In this document: piece by piece, positions 14,799 through 22,806 of the stretch
How positions within the stretch are numbered: the first letter of the stretch is position 1
How the letters are laid out: every line of letters starts with the position of its first letter
Source: Deltaproteobacteria bacterium
GTDB taxonomy: Bacteria > Myxococcota_A > Polyangia > Haliangiales > Haliangiaceae
Length of the DNA stretch: 33,703 nucleotides
NCBI GenBank assembly: GCA_019237945.1
Contig: JAFAOG010000590.1
Location: 1 to 33,703, forward strand
Direction: 5' to 3'
Notes under the pieces: model-generated
Seen by the model: the letters and a program-made list of their open reading frames with translations, nothing else
Database searches by the model: none
What the model was told of the DNA's origin: nothing
Translations under genes and position numbers: made by a program

Positions 14799-15668
14799 AT
14801 GAGGCGTCCGCGCGTGCTCGCGTTCATCGATCCATGGTCGCCGGATCCCGCGGAGCTGCCCGCGATCCAGGCGCATCTGCGAGGCCTCGGCGCCGAGCTC
14901 GGCGTCGTCACGAAGCGAGGGACGTGGCTCGTCACGCCCGACGATCCACCCGCACGACTCGCCGAGGCTCCGGAGGCCGACCGCTCGTTCGAGGTCGCCG
15001 ACGGTGCGACGCTCGTCGAGGCGCTCGCCGCGGCCGGCGACGCGATGCGCACGCCCGCGCCGATGACGTTCACGCGCCGCGAGTGGGCGCTGACGAGCAT
15101 CGCGGCCGGCTTCTCGCTCGCGCTGTTCGGCTGCAAGGGCAAGCCGCACGAGGACAAGCCGGCGCCCGCTCCGCCGCCCGTGGTAAAGGCGCCAATGCCA
15201 CCCGAATACGACATCGTGCTGTCGGTCAACGGCAGCGATCGCAAGCTCAAGGTCGAGGCGCGCGTGTCGCTGCTCGATGCGCTGCGCGAGCGGCTCGGCC
15301 TCACCGGCACGAAGAAGGGCTGCGATCACGGCCAGTGCGGCGCGTGCACCGTGCATTTCGGCGAGCGGCGCATCAAGAGCTGCATGCAGCTCGCGGTGAT
15401 GTCGCAGGGCATGAAGATCACCACGATCGAAGGCCTCGCGCAGGGCGACACGCTGCACCCGATGCAGGCGGCGTTCGTCGCGCACGACGGCTTCCAGTGC
15501 GGCTACTGCACGCCGGGCCAGATCATGAGCGCGGTCGCGATGCTCGCCGAGGGCCACGCGAAGACCGACGACGAGGTGCGCGAGATGATGAGCGGCAACC
15601 TCTGCCGGTGCGGCGCGTACCCGAACATCATCGCGGCGATCCAGGCGGCGCGGAAGGGAGCCGCGTAA
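14799..15668 (+). CDS. paoA: Aldehyde oxidoreductase [2Fe-2S] subunit, PaoA-type, with N-terminal extension
   Basis: 289 aa. Residues ~130-285 closely follow E. coli PaoA (YagT). The plant-type ferredoxin site is GCDHGQCGAC...SC, the second cluster site is QCGYC...LCRC, and the shared stretch TKKGCDHGQCGACTV is near-identical by recall. It passes electrons from the molybdenum subunit to FAD. A Tat-type signal TRREWALTSIAAGFSLALFGC is at 92-112, with a possible lipobox cysteine. It is preceded by ~82 further in-frame residues (VLAFIDPWSPDPAELPA...) that look like half of a thioredoxin/peroxiredoxin fold without cysteines. If ATG 15045 or 15063 were the real start, the Tat signal would be N-terminal; if 14799 is used, it is internal. 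The start is therefore uncertain. It is the first gene of paoABC. Confidence 0.9.
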   Translation: MRRPRVLAFIDPWSPDPAELPAIQAHLRGLGAELGVVTKRGTWLVTPDDPPARLAEAPEADRSFEVADGATLVEALAAAGDAMRTPAPMTFTRREWALTSIAAGFSLALFGCKGKPHEDKPAPAPPPVVKAPMPPEYDIVLSVNGSDRKLKVEARVSLLDALRERLGLTGTKKGCDHGQCGACTVHFGERRIKSCMQLAVMSQGMKITTIEGLAQGDTLHPMQAAFVAHDGFQCGYCTPGQIMSAVAMLAEGHAKTDDEVREMMSGNLCRCGAYPNIIAAIQAARKGAA

Positions 15669-16633
15669 TGGAGCCCTTCGGATACATCGCCGCCGCCGAC
15701 GAGAAGATGGCGATCGACGAGGCGCCGCGCGGCACGTTCATCGCGGGCGGCACGAACATGGTCGACTACATGCGACTCGGCGTCATCAAGCCGACGACGC
15801 TGATCGACGTCTCGCGGCTGCCGCTGACGAACATCGAGGCCGCGGGCGACGGCGTGAAGATCGGCGCGCTCGTGCGCAACAGCGACCTCGCCTATCACCC
15901 GTTGATCCAGCAGAAGTATCCGGTGCTCGCCGAGGCGCTGCTCTCCGGCGCGTCGCCGCAGATCCGCAACATGGCGACGACCGGCGGCAACATCCTGCAG
16001 CGCACGCGCTGCCCGTACTTCCGCGACATGCACTACGCACAGTGCAACAAGCGCCAGCCGGGCTCGGGCTGCGCGGCGATCGGCGGCTTCAACCGCTCGC
16101 ATGCGGTGCTCGGCGGCAGCCCGGCGTGCATCGCGACGAACCCGAGCGACATGAACGTCGCGATGGCCGCGCTCGATGCGACCGTGCATGTGCATGGTCC
16201 GAGCGGCGAGCGTGACATCGCGTTCGTCGACTTCCACACGCTGCCCGGCGATCATCCCGAGGTCGAGACCGTGCTGCAGCCCGGCGAGCTGATCACGTAC
16301 GTCACGCTGCCGGCGGTGACCGGCAAGCAGCACTATCTCAAGGTGCGCGACCGGGCGTCGTTCGCGTTCGCGCTCGCGTCGGCGGCGGTCGTACTCGATG
16401 TCCAGGGCGGCACGATCCACGGCGCGCGCGTCGCGCTCGGCGGCGTCGGCACGAAGCCGTGGCGCGCAAAGGAGGCGGAGGCTGCGCTCGTCGGGCAGGC
16501 GCCCTCGCCCGCCGTGTTCGCCAAGGCGGCCGACGCGGCGCTCGCCGGGGCGAAGGGCCAGCCGACCAATGCATTCAAGATCGAGCTCGCGAAGCGAACG
16601 CTGGTGCGCGCGCTGACGGAGGTGAGCAAATGA
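15668..16633 (+). CDS. paoB: Aldehyde oxidoreductase FAD subunit, PaoB-type
   Basis: 321 aa. It belongs to the FAD-binding subunit family of molybdenum hydroxylases. FIAGGTNMVDYM is the FAD-binding loop near the N-terminus, and TTGGNILQRTRCPYF is the second flavin contact. Four cysteines in the insert (RTRCPY, AQCNK, GSGCAA, SPACIA) match the extra [4Fe-4S] site known in PaoB and 4-hydroxybenzoyl-CoA reductase. The C-terminal CO-dehydrogenase-flavoprotein domain contains KVRDRASFAFALASAAVVLD. It accepts electrons from PaoA and passes them to the final acceptor. Start and stop overlap both neighbours (TAATG at 15666-15670; ATGA at 16630-16633). Confidence 0.92.
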   Translation: MEPFGYIAAADEKMAIDEAPRGTFIAGGTNMVDYMRLGVIKPTTLIDVSRLPLTNIEAAGDGVKIGALVRNSDLAYHPLIQQKYPVLAEALLSGASPQIRNMATTGGNILQRTRCPYFRDMHYAQCNKRQPGSGCAAIGGFNRSHAVLGGSPACIATNPSDMNVAMAALDATVHVHGPSGERDIAFVDFHTLPGDHPEVETVLQPGELITYVTLPAVTGKQHYLKVRDRASFAFALASAAVVLDVQGGTIHGARVALGGVGTKPWRAKEAEAALVGQAPSPAVFAKAADAALAGAKGQPTNAFKIELAKRTLVRALTEVSK

Positions 16634-18720
16634 GTGAAGTCGGCAAGCCTCACGACCGCGTCGACGGGCGGCTCAAGGTGACCGGCACCGCGACGTATGC
16701 GGCGGAGACGCCGGTCGCGAACGTCGCGCATGCGGTGATCGTGTCGAGCGCGGCCTCGCACGGAACGATCAAGGCGGTCGACACGAGGGCGGCGCTCGCG
16801 CAGCCCGGTGTGCTCGCCGTGCTCGCGGTCGGAGCGGCGCCGAAGCTCCCCGACGCCAACAAGAAGAACTCGCCGCAGGACAAGATCCTGCAGCTGCTGC
16901 AGGACGACGCCCTGCACTATCCCGATCAGCCGGTCGCGGTCGTCGTCGCGGATACGCTCGAGCGCGCGCAGCACGCGGCGATGCTCGTGGCGTCGCAGGT
17001 CACCGAGGAACCGGTCGCGCTCGAGGTCCCGGGCGGCGAGGCGTACAAGCCCGAGCATGCCGGACCGCGCGGCGAGCCCGACACGACGCGTGGCGATCTG
17101 GCGGCGGGGCTCGCGGCGGCGAAGTTCAAGGTCGCGGCGACCTATCGCACGCCGGTGCACAACCATCACCCGATGGAACTGCACGCGACGATCGCGGCGT
17201 GGCAAGGCGACAAGTTCCTCACCGTCTACGATGCGACGCAGGGCATCTTCAACGTGCGCGACCGCCTCGCGACGATCTTCGGCCTCGACAAGAAGAACGT
17301 GCGCGTGATCGACAAGTTCGTCGGCGGCGGCTTCGGCAGCAAGGGCTCGCCGTGGTCGCACGTGCCGCTCGCCGCGATGGCCGCGAAGCAGGTCGGCCGC
17401 CCGGTGAAGCTCGTCGTCACGCGCCAGCAGATGTGCTCGCTGACCGGGCACCGCCCCGTGACGGTGCAGGAGCTGCAGCTCGGCTGCGACGAGAAGGGCG
17501 CGCTGACCGCGATCGAGCACAAGGTGACGAGCGAGACGTGCCGCTTCGACGAGTTCGTCGAGCCGAGCGCGATCCAGACGCGGATGATCTACTCGTGCCC
17601 GAACGTCGTGACGTCGCACCGGCTCGTCAAGCTCGACATCGCGACCCCGACGTTCACGCGCGCCCCCGGCGAGGCGACGGGCACGTATGCGCTCGAGAGC
17701 GCGATGGACGAGCTCGCGTACGCCGCGAACATCGACCCGCTGGCATTTCGCATCAAGAACTACTCGACGACCGACGAGCAGGAGAAGAAGCCGTTCTCGA
17801 GCAAGGAGCTGATGGCCTGCTACACGAAGGCGAGCGAGGCATTCGGCTGGAGCAAACGGAAGATGGCGCCGCGCAGCCAGCGCGACGGCAACTGGCTCGT
17901 CGGCTGGGGCATGGCGACCGCGACGTATCCGGCGCGTCAGATGCCGGCGAGCGCGCGCGTCACGATCAAGGCCGACGGCACCGCGGTCGTGCAGGTCGGC
18001 ACGCAGGACCTCGGCACCGGCACGTACACGGTGATGACGCAGGTCGCGGCCGACGAGCTCGGCATTGCGTTCGACAGGATCACGTTCGAGCTCGGTGACA
18101 CCGCGCTGCCGGAGGCGCCGCTGTCGGCGGGGTCGATGACCGCCGCAACGGTCGGCAGTGCCGTGAAGATCGCGTGCCAGAAGGCGAAGCAGGAGCTCGC
18201 GATGCGCGGCGGGAAGGGCGAGGTCACCGTCGAGCATCACAACGAGGTCAGCAAGGACCACGACAAGTTTGCGATGCACAGCCACGGCGCGGTGTTCGTG
18301 GAGGTCAAGGTCGACGAGGACCTCGGCCTCGTGCGCGTGTCGCGCGTCGTCGGCGCGTACGCGGGCGGGCAGATCCTCAACGCGAAGACCGCGCGCAGCC
18401 AGCTGCTCGGCGGCGTCGTGTGGTCGATCGGCATGGCGCTCGTCGAGGAGACGGTGCGCGATCCCAAGACCGGCCGCGTGATCACGCGCGACCTCGCCGA
18501 CTATCACGTGCCGGTGCATGCCGACGTGCCCGACATCCAGATCATCATGGTCGACGAGAAGGACCCGCATGTGAACGAGGTCGGCGCGAAGGGCCTCGGC
18601 GAGATCGGCAACACCGGAGCGAGCGCGGCGATCGCGAGCGCCGTGTTTCACGCGACGGGCAAGCGCATCCGCGACCTGCCGATCCGGCTCGACAAGCTAC
18701 TGCCCGACGTCCACGCGTAG
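16630..18720 (+). CDS. paoC: Aldehyde oxidoreductase molybdenum-binding subunit, PaoC-type
   Basis: 696 aa. A longer frame exists to 16459, but it runs antiphase through paoB and is ignored. The N-terminal aldehyde oxidase a/b hammerhead domain begins DRVDGRLKVTGTATYAAE. The molybdopterin domain has HNHHPMELHA, FVGGGFGSKG, APGEATGTYALE, GTQDLGTGTYTV and the catalytic glutamate in GAKGLGEIGNTG (Glu658). In PaoABC this subunit binds the molybdopterin cytosine dinucleotide form of Moco and oxidises aromatic and other aldehydes to carboxylates. The E. coli enzyme is periplasmic, PaoA alone carrying the Tat signal. No maturation factor such as paoD is in this window, so it must be elsewhere. It converges with the DHH gene, the stops forming TAGCTA at 18718-18723 with no gap. 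Confidence 0.93.
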   Translation: MSEVGKPHDRVDGRLKVTGTATYAAETPVANVAHAVIVSSAASHGTIKAVDTRAALAQPGVLAVLAVGAAPKLPDANKKNSPQDKILQLLQDDALHYPDQPVAVVVADTLERAQHAAMLVASQVTEEPVALEVPGGEAYKPEHAGPRGEPDTTRGDLAAGLAAAKFKVAATYRTPVHNHHPMELHATIAAWQGDKFLTVYDATQGIFNVRDRLATIFGLDKKNVRVIDKFVGGGFGSKGSPWSHVPLAAMAAKQVGRPVKLVVTRQQMCSLTGHRPVTVQELQLGCDEKGALTAIEHKVTSETCRFDEFVEPSAIQTRMIYSCPNVVTSHRLVKLDIATPTFTRAPGEATGTYALESAMDELAYAANIDPLAFRIKNYSTTDEQEKKPFSSKELMACYTKASEAFGWSKRKMAPRSQRDGNWLVGWGMATATYPARQMPASARVTIKADGTAVVQVGTQDLGTGTYTVMTQVAADELGIAFDRITFELGDTALPEAPLSAGSMTAATVGSAVKIACQKAKQELAMRGGKGEVTVEHHNEVSKDHDKFAMHSHGAVFVEVKVDEDLGLVRVSRVVGAYAGGQILNAKTARSQLLGGVVWSIGMALVEETVRDPKTGRVITRDLADYHVPVHADVPDIQIIMVDEKDPHVNEVGAKGLGEIGNTGASAAIASAVFHATGKRIRDLPIRLDKLLPDVHA

Positions 18721-19698
18721 CTATTCGTTGAGCTCGCGCACCAGCTCGTCGACCGTGTGACGCGCGCGCTCGAGCTCGTCGCCGCGCAGCGTGACGCCGC
18801 CGACGACCGCGTGGCCGCCACCGCCGAGCCGCGCGCACAGCTCACCGACGTCGTGCGTGCGCGGCGCCGGGTTCCACGGGTTCACGCCCGCCGTGATCTT
18901 GATATTCGACGGCGTGCGCGTCGCGGTGACGGCATAGGTGCACGTCGGAAACAGCACGTAGCCGAGGAAGCCCGGGCTGCGCGCGCCGACGTCGTCCATG
19001 CGATCGAACACGATCACGTTGCCGCGCCACTCGCCGAGCGTCTTGACCGCGTCGAGCTCGCGCGCGCGCTCCGTCTCGACCGCCGCGAGCTGCGGCCGCA
19101 TCTCCGGGCGATCCGCGACCTCGTTCAGCGAGCCGCGCGACAGCCACTCGACGTAGCGCGCGGTATCCGTCGTCGAGCGGCCGTGTGCGAGCCACGCAGC
19201 GAGGCGCTGCGCGGGCAGCCGGAGCGAGATCGCATCTTCGGCGGTCTTGAACTGCGCGGCGTCGATCTTGTCGGCCCACACGACCGCATCGGCGAGCTGC
19301 GCGGACGGCTTCCAGCCGTACTTCGCCTCGAGCGAGCGCGCGATCAACCCGGCGCACGACGGCGACGACGGATCGAAGAACCACGTCGGCAGGTGCTCGG
19401 CCTCGTAGACATCGCGCAGCGACGGCGGCTGGAACGCGGTCGGGTGATGATCGAACCACCAACGCATCTTCGGATCCGCGCAGAAGCGGAAGTCGACGCA
19501 GGCGTGATCGTCGGCGTCGAGCGGCACGCCCTCGAACGGATTGCCGTCGCGATGGACCATGCCGATCGGACGGATGTCGACGCTGGCATCCACCACGTCC
19601 CGGTAGAACGCGCTGAACAGCGCTGCCGAGGTGGTGCCGTCGAAGCAAGCGTCGTGGAAGAAGATCTTGAGGACGCGCGCCAAAGGCGTCTCGATCAT
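18721..19698 (-). CDS. DHH-family phosphoesterase
   Basis: 325 aa from ATG 19698. The frame extends far upstream through antisense sequence, which is ignored. The N-terminus KIFFHDACFDGTTSAALF is the metal-binding H-D-x-x-x-D-G site, and WWFDHHP contains the DHH motif. At the C-terminus ARLGGGGHAVVGGVTL is the DHHA1 glycine-rich substrate site. The family includes nanoRNases, bacterial cyclic-dinucleotide phosphodiesterases and exopolyphosphatase-like enzymes, all Mn-dependent. This one has no membrane, PAS or CBS domain, so it resembles stand-alone NrnA-like proteins, though the DHHA1 match is partial. It would be cytoplasmic. It is divergent from the HemJ-like gene with only 24 bp between starts. 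The exact substrate is not deducible. Confidence 0.8.
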   Translation of the reverse strand: MIETPLARVLKIFFHDACFDGTTSAALFSAFYRDVVDASVDIRPIGMVHRDGNPFEGVPLDADDHACVDFRFCADPKMRWWFDHHPTAFQPPSLRDVYEAEHLPTWFFDPSSPSCAGLIARSLEAKYGWKPSAQLADAVVWADKIDAAQFKTAEDAISLRLPAQRLAAWLAHGRSTTDTARYVEWLSRGSLNEVADRPEMRPQLAAVETERARELDAVKTLGEWRGNVIVFDRMDDVGARSPGFLGYVLFPTCTYAVTATRTPSNIKITAGVNPWNPAPRTHDVGELCARLGGGGHAVVGGVTLRGDELERARHTVDELVRELNE

Positions 19699-19722
19699 AC
19701 AGCCAGGTGGTAGCTTCCGGCC

Positions 19723-20154
19723 ATGTCCGATACGTGGATGTGGGTCCTTGCGGCACACCTCATCGGTGTCTTTCTTTGGATCGGTGGCCTGTTCTCGACG
19801 TACTGGCTGGTACGCATCCACGCCAACGCCCCCAAGGACGTCCACGAGCGCCTCACGCTGATGGAACGTTCGCTCGCCCTCATGATGGACATCGCGGCGA
19901 CGCTCGCGATCGGCACCGGCATCTACATGGCTCTCGCGCTGACGCCGAACCTCTTCAAGATGCCGCACTCGGGCTGGTTCCACACCAAGCTCGCGGTCGT
20001 CGTGCTCGGCATCCTGCCCGTGCACGGCATCGTGCGCGCGCGCATCGGTCGCTACGGGCGCGGCGATTTCAAGCCGCTGCCGCAGTGGGCGTGGAGCCTC
20101 TTGCTCGCGGCGCTGTGCGCGATCGTGATCCTGGTCGTCAAGAAGCCGTTCTAG
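19723..20154 (+). CDS. HemJ/CopD-like four-helix membrane protein
   Basis: 143 aa with about four transmembrane helices (roughly 5-27, 48-70, 85-103, 120-140). The N-terminal helix AAHLIGVFLWIGGLF places a histidine near position 12, and a later HTKLAVVVLGILPVHGI supplies the lysine and histidine typical of HemJ-type protoporphyrinogen IX oxidases (UPF0093) and CopD-like proteins. If it is HemJ, it oxidises protoporphyrinogen IX to protoporphyrin IX in the inner membrane. Length and motif order fit HemJ better than CopD, but this cannot be proved by eye. A Shine-Dalgarno-like AGGTGG lies ~13 bp before ATG 19723. dinB follows directly, its ATG abutting the stop, so the two are co-expressed. 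Confidence 0.75.
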   Translation: MSDTWMWVLAAHLIGVFLWIGGLFSTYWLVRIHANAPKDVHERLTLMERSLALMMDIAATLAIGTGIYMALALTPNLFKMPHSGWFHTKLAVVVLGILPVHGIVRARIGRYGRGDFKPLPQWAWSLLLAALCAIVILVVKKPF

Positions 20155-21336
20155 ATGAAAACGATCCTGCACGTCGACCTCGATGCGTTTTTCGCGGCGG
20201 TCGAGCAGCGGGATGATCCGTCGCTTCGTGGCAAGCCGGTGCTCGTCGGAGGCAGCGTCCGGCGCGGTGTGGTCGCGTCCTGCTCGTACGAGGCGCGCAC
20301 GTTCGGCATCAAGAGCGCGATGCCGATGGCGGAGGCGATGCGGCGCTGTCCGCACGCGATCGTCGTGCGCCATCACATGGACCGCTACGCCGAGGCGTCC
20401 GAGGGCTTCTTCCGGATCCTCGGCGACTACTCGCCCGAGGTCGAAGGCCTCTCGCTCGACGAGGCGTTCCTCGACTGCACGGGGACCGAGCGCCTGCTCG
20501 GCGACGGCCGAGCGATCGCCGTGCAGATCAAGCAGCGCGTGCGCGACGAGCTGTCGCTGGTGGCGTCGGTCGGCGTCGCGCCGATCAAGCTCGCCGCGAA
20601 GATCGCGAGCGACATCGACAAGCCGGATGGCCTGCGCGTCGTCGAGCCCGACCAGCTGCTCGTATTCCTGCATCCGCTGCCGGTGACGCGGCTGTGGGGC
20701 GTCGGCGAGAAGACGCGCGAGGTGCTCGCCTCGATGGGCATCCAGACGATCGGCGACGTCGCGCGCTATCCGATCAAGGCGCTGTGCGGACGGCTCGGCG
20801 ACAACCACGGCCACCACCTCGCGGCCCTCGCCCGCGGCGAAGACTCGCGCGAGGTGATCAGCGAGGACAGCGCGGTCTCGATCGGCCACGAGGAGACGTT
20901 CGACGACGACATCGACGACAAGGGCGAGCTCGCCGTGATCCTGCTCGACCAGGCCGACCGCGTCGCGGCGCGCCTGCGGGCTGCCGAGCTCCGCGCGAAC
21001 GTCGTCGTGCTCGTGCTGAAGTACGACGACTTCCGACGGATCACGCGCCGCACGACGCTGGCATCTGCGACCAGCGACGGCGGCGTCCTCGCGCGCACCG
21101 CGATCGAGCTGCTCGGCAAGGTGCCGATCGAGCCGCGCAAGGGTCAGCGCGTCCGCCTGTGCGGCATCTCGACGACATCGCTCGAGTCGCGCAATGCTCC
21201 GCGCCAGCTCGGCTTCGACGAGGCCGCGCGCGCGAAAGGCGAACGCCTCGGCGATACGCTCGACAAGGTCAACGCGAAGTTCGGCAAGGCGGCGCTGCGC
21301 CGCGCGATCCTCGTGCGAGACGGCGACGACGACTAA
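20155..21336 (+). CDS. dinB: DNA polymerase IV (Y-family, DinB)
   Basis: 393 aa. The start [18 protein letters not shown] carries the first catalytic Asp and the steric-gate-region Phe. SLDEAFLD supplies the second acidic pair, and [17 protein letters not shown] is the fingers/palm block. A helix-hairpin-helix region ([20 protein letters not shown]) and a little-finger domain follow. Near the C-terminus APRQLGFDE contains a plausible beta-clamp-binding motif (QLGF). It performs low-fidelity translesion synthesis. The usual VAPNKFLAK reads VAPIKLAAK, a mild variation. The ATG at 20155 directly follows the stop of the HemJ-like gene (20152-20154), so it has no promoter of its own here and no LexA-like box is seen. 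The stop overlaps the convergent transporter gene by 4 bp. Confidence 0.95.
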   Translation: MKTILHVDLDAFFAAVEQRDDPSLRGKPVLVGGSVRRGVVASCSYEARTFGIKSAMPMAEAMRRCPHAIVVRHHMDRYAEASEGFFRILGDYSPEVEGLSLDEAFLDCTGTERLLGDGRAIAVQIKQRVRDELSLVASVGVAPIKLAAKIASDIDKPDGLRVVEPDQLLVFLHPLPVTRLWGVGEKTREVLASMGIQTIGDVARYPIKALCGRLGDNHGHHLAALARGEDSREVISEDSAVSIGHEETFDDDIDDKGELAVILLDQADRVAARLRAAELRANVVVLVLKYDDFRRITRRTTLASATSDGGVLARTAIELLGKVPIEPRKGQRVRLCGISTTSLESRNAPRQLGFDEAARAKGERLGDTLDKVNAKFGKAALRRAILVRDGDDD

Positions 21337-22598
21337 TCGTGAAGGTCGCGGCTCTGCCGATCCGGCAGCAGCACGAGCGCGACGAGGCTGATCGCGCCGC
21401 ACACCGCGACGTAGATCGCGACCGCGAGCGACGACCAGCGATGGATCAGGTACGTCGCGATCAGCGGCGCCGGTCCACCGCTCGTCAGCGACGCGAGCTG
21501 ATATCCGAGCGACGACCCGCTGTAGCGCAGCCGCGCGGGGAAGCTCTCCGCGATCACGGCCGCCTGCGGACCGTACTGCAGATCGTGCAGCGGCAGTGCG
21601 ATCACGATCGCGGCGAACGCGATGGCCAGACTGCCCGCCTCGAGCATCGAGAAGTACGCGAACGGCCACCCGATCATCAGCACGCACCCGAGCCCGATCA
21701 CGCGGCGCCGGCCGATCCGATCCGACAGGTGACCGCACAGCGGAATCGTCACCATCGACACCGCCGCCGCGACGAGCACCGCGCGCACCATGTCGTGACG
21801 CGCGAAGTGCAGCGTGCCGGTCGTGTACGTCAGCACCCACGTCGTGAACACGTAGAACGGCGCCTGCTGCCCGGTGCGCAGCAACGCGGTCAGGATCACC
21901 TCGCGCGGATGCGACCTGAGCACCTCGCGCACCGGCGCGCGCACGACGCGGCCCGCATCGCGCATCTTCTCGAACGCGGGCGGCTCGTGCGTCCCGGTGC
22001 GGATCCACATCCCCACGCCGACGAGCACGGTGCTCGCGAGAAACGGCACGCGCCAGCCCCAGCTCGCGAACGGGCCATCGCCGACGACCGCCGTCGTCAG
22101 CGCGACCGCACCGTTCGCAAGCAACAGCCCCGTCGGAGCGCCCCACTGCGGCCAGCTTGCCGCGAGCCCGCGCGCCTTCCCCTCCGACCACTCGGCCGCC
22201 AGCAGCACCGACCCGCCCCACTCGCCGCCGACCGCGATCCCCTGCAGCACGCGCGCGAGCGTCAGCAACACCGCGCCGCCGATCCCGATCGCGTCGTAGC
22301 CGGGAATCAATCCGATCGCCGCGGTCGACGCGCCCATCATCACGAGCGTCGCGATCAGGCTCGCCTTGCGCCCGACGCGATCGCCCATGTGCCCGAACAC
22401 CGCCGCCCCGAGCGGCCGCGCCGCGAACCCGACGAAGTACGTGCTGAACGACAGCAACACGCCGGTGTACCGATCGTGCGTCGGGAAGAACACGCGCGGA
22501 AACACGAGCGCCGCCGCGACCCCGTACAGAAAGAAGTCGTACCACTCGATCGCGGTACCCACCGCCGACGCGACGATCGCTCGCCGGACCTGGCTCAC
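21333..22598 (-). CDS. MFS transporter, metabolite:H+ symporter (MHS) family
   Basis: 421 aa with about 12 hydrophobic segments. MHS signatures are clear: [13 protein letters not shown] in the first helix, [13 protein letters not shown] (MFS loop 2-3 motif), [20 protein letters not shown] (the characteristic fourth/fifth-helix glycine cluster), [14 protein letters not shown], and [11 protein letters not shown] in the second-half loop. Relatives import shikimate, proline/betaine, citrate or dicarboxylates with protons across the inner membrane; the substrate here is unknown. ATG 22598 is 13 bp downstream (minus strand) of the small lipoprotein stop, so it may belong to the end of the sigma/FecR operon or be read from it. 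Confidence 0.92.
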   Translation of the reverse strand: MSQVRRAIVASAVGTAIEWYDFFLYGVAAALVFPRVFFPTHDRYTGVLLSFSTYFVGFAARPLGAAVFGHMGDRVGRKASLIATLVMMGASTAAIGLIPGYDAIGIGGAVLLTLARVLQGIAVGGEWGGSVLLAAEWSEGKARGLAASWPQWGAPTGLLLANGAVALTTAVVGDGPFASWGWRVPFLASTVLVGVGMWIRTGTHEPPAFEKMRDAGRVVRAPVREVLRSHPREVILTALLRTGQQAPFYVFTTWVLTYTTGTLHFARHDMVRAVLVAAAVSMVTIPLCGHLSDRIGRRRVIGLGCVLMIGWPFAYFSMLEAGSLAIAFAAIVIALPLHDLQYGPQAAVIAESFPARLRYSGSSLGYQLASLTSGGPAPLIATYLIHRWSSLAVAIYVAVCGAISLVALVLLPDRQSRDLHD

Positions 22599-22611
22599 GC
22601 GGCGATGGTAG

Positions 22612-22806
22612 CTAATCGCCGACGAACGCGTCGCCGATCACGCCAGCATCCATCACGCCGCCATCGTTGCCGCCGTCACCGCCGTGCGCCGCATCGGGCT
22701 GAAACCCACTGCCGCCATCGGGCGCCGGATCGAGGACAACGGTGCGCGTGCACGCGACCACGCCGAGCGCGACCGCGACCGCAAGCACGATCAGCCGGCG
22801 CGTCAC
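22612..22806 (-). CDS. Small Asp/Gly-rich lipoprotein
   Basis: 64 aa from GTG 22806, which overlaps the stop of the FecR-like gene as GTGA. A GGAGG Shine-Dalgarno lies just upstream. VTRRLIVLAVAVALGVVAC is a lipoprotein signal with the acceptor Cys at 19. The mature part is only ~45 residues of low-complexity Asp/Gly/Ala sequence (DPAPDGGSGFQPD, GGDGGNDGGVMDAGV) with no fold expected. It closely resembles in composition the lipoprotein at 26123-26416 on the other side of the same operon. It may be a surface-tethered linker or Ca-binding tail. Function unknown. It is the last gene of the coupled sigma/FecR operon. Confidence 0.72.
   Translation of the reverse strand: MTRRLIVLAVAVALGVVACTRTVVLDPAPDGGSGFQPDAAHGGDGGNDGGVMDAGVIGDAFVGD

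Noticed and set aside
16333-18651. A 772-residue open frame opposite paoC
   Set aside because: Shadow of paoC; His/Arg/Asp-rich with no recognisable domain.
20155-21336. dinB as part of a mutagenesis cassette (imuA-imuB-dnaE2)
   Set aside because: The protein has DinB features and its neighbours are a HemJ-like protein and a transporter; no ImuA or DnaE2 is present.
18721-22545. A 1274-residue open frame on the minus strand
   Set aside because: Only its last 325 codons (from 19698) are family-like (DHH phosphoesterase). The rest is Arg-rich antisense to dinB and the HemJ-like gene and out of frame with the transporter.
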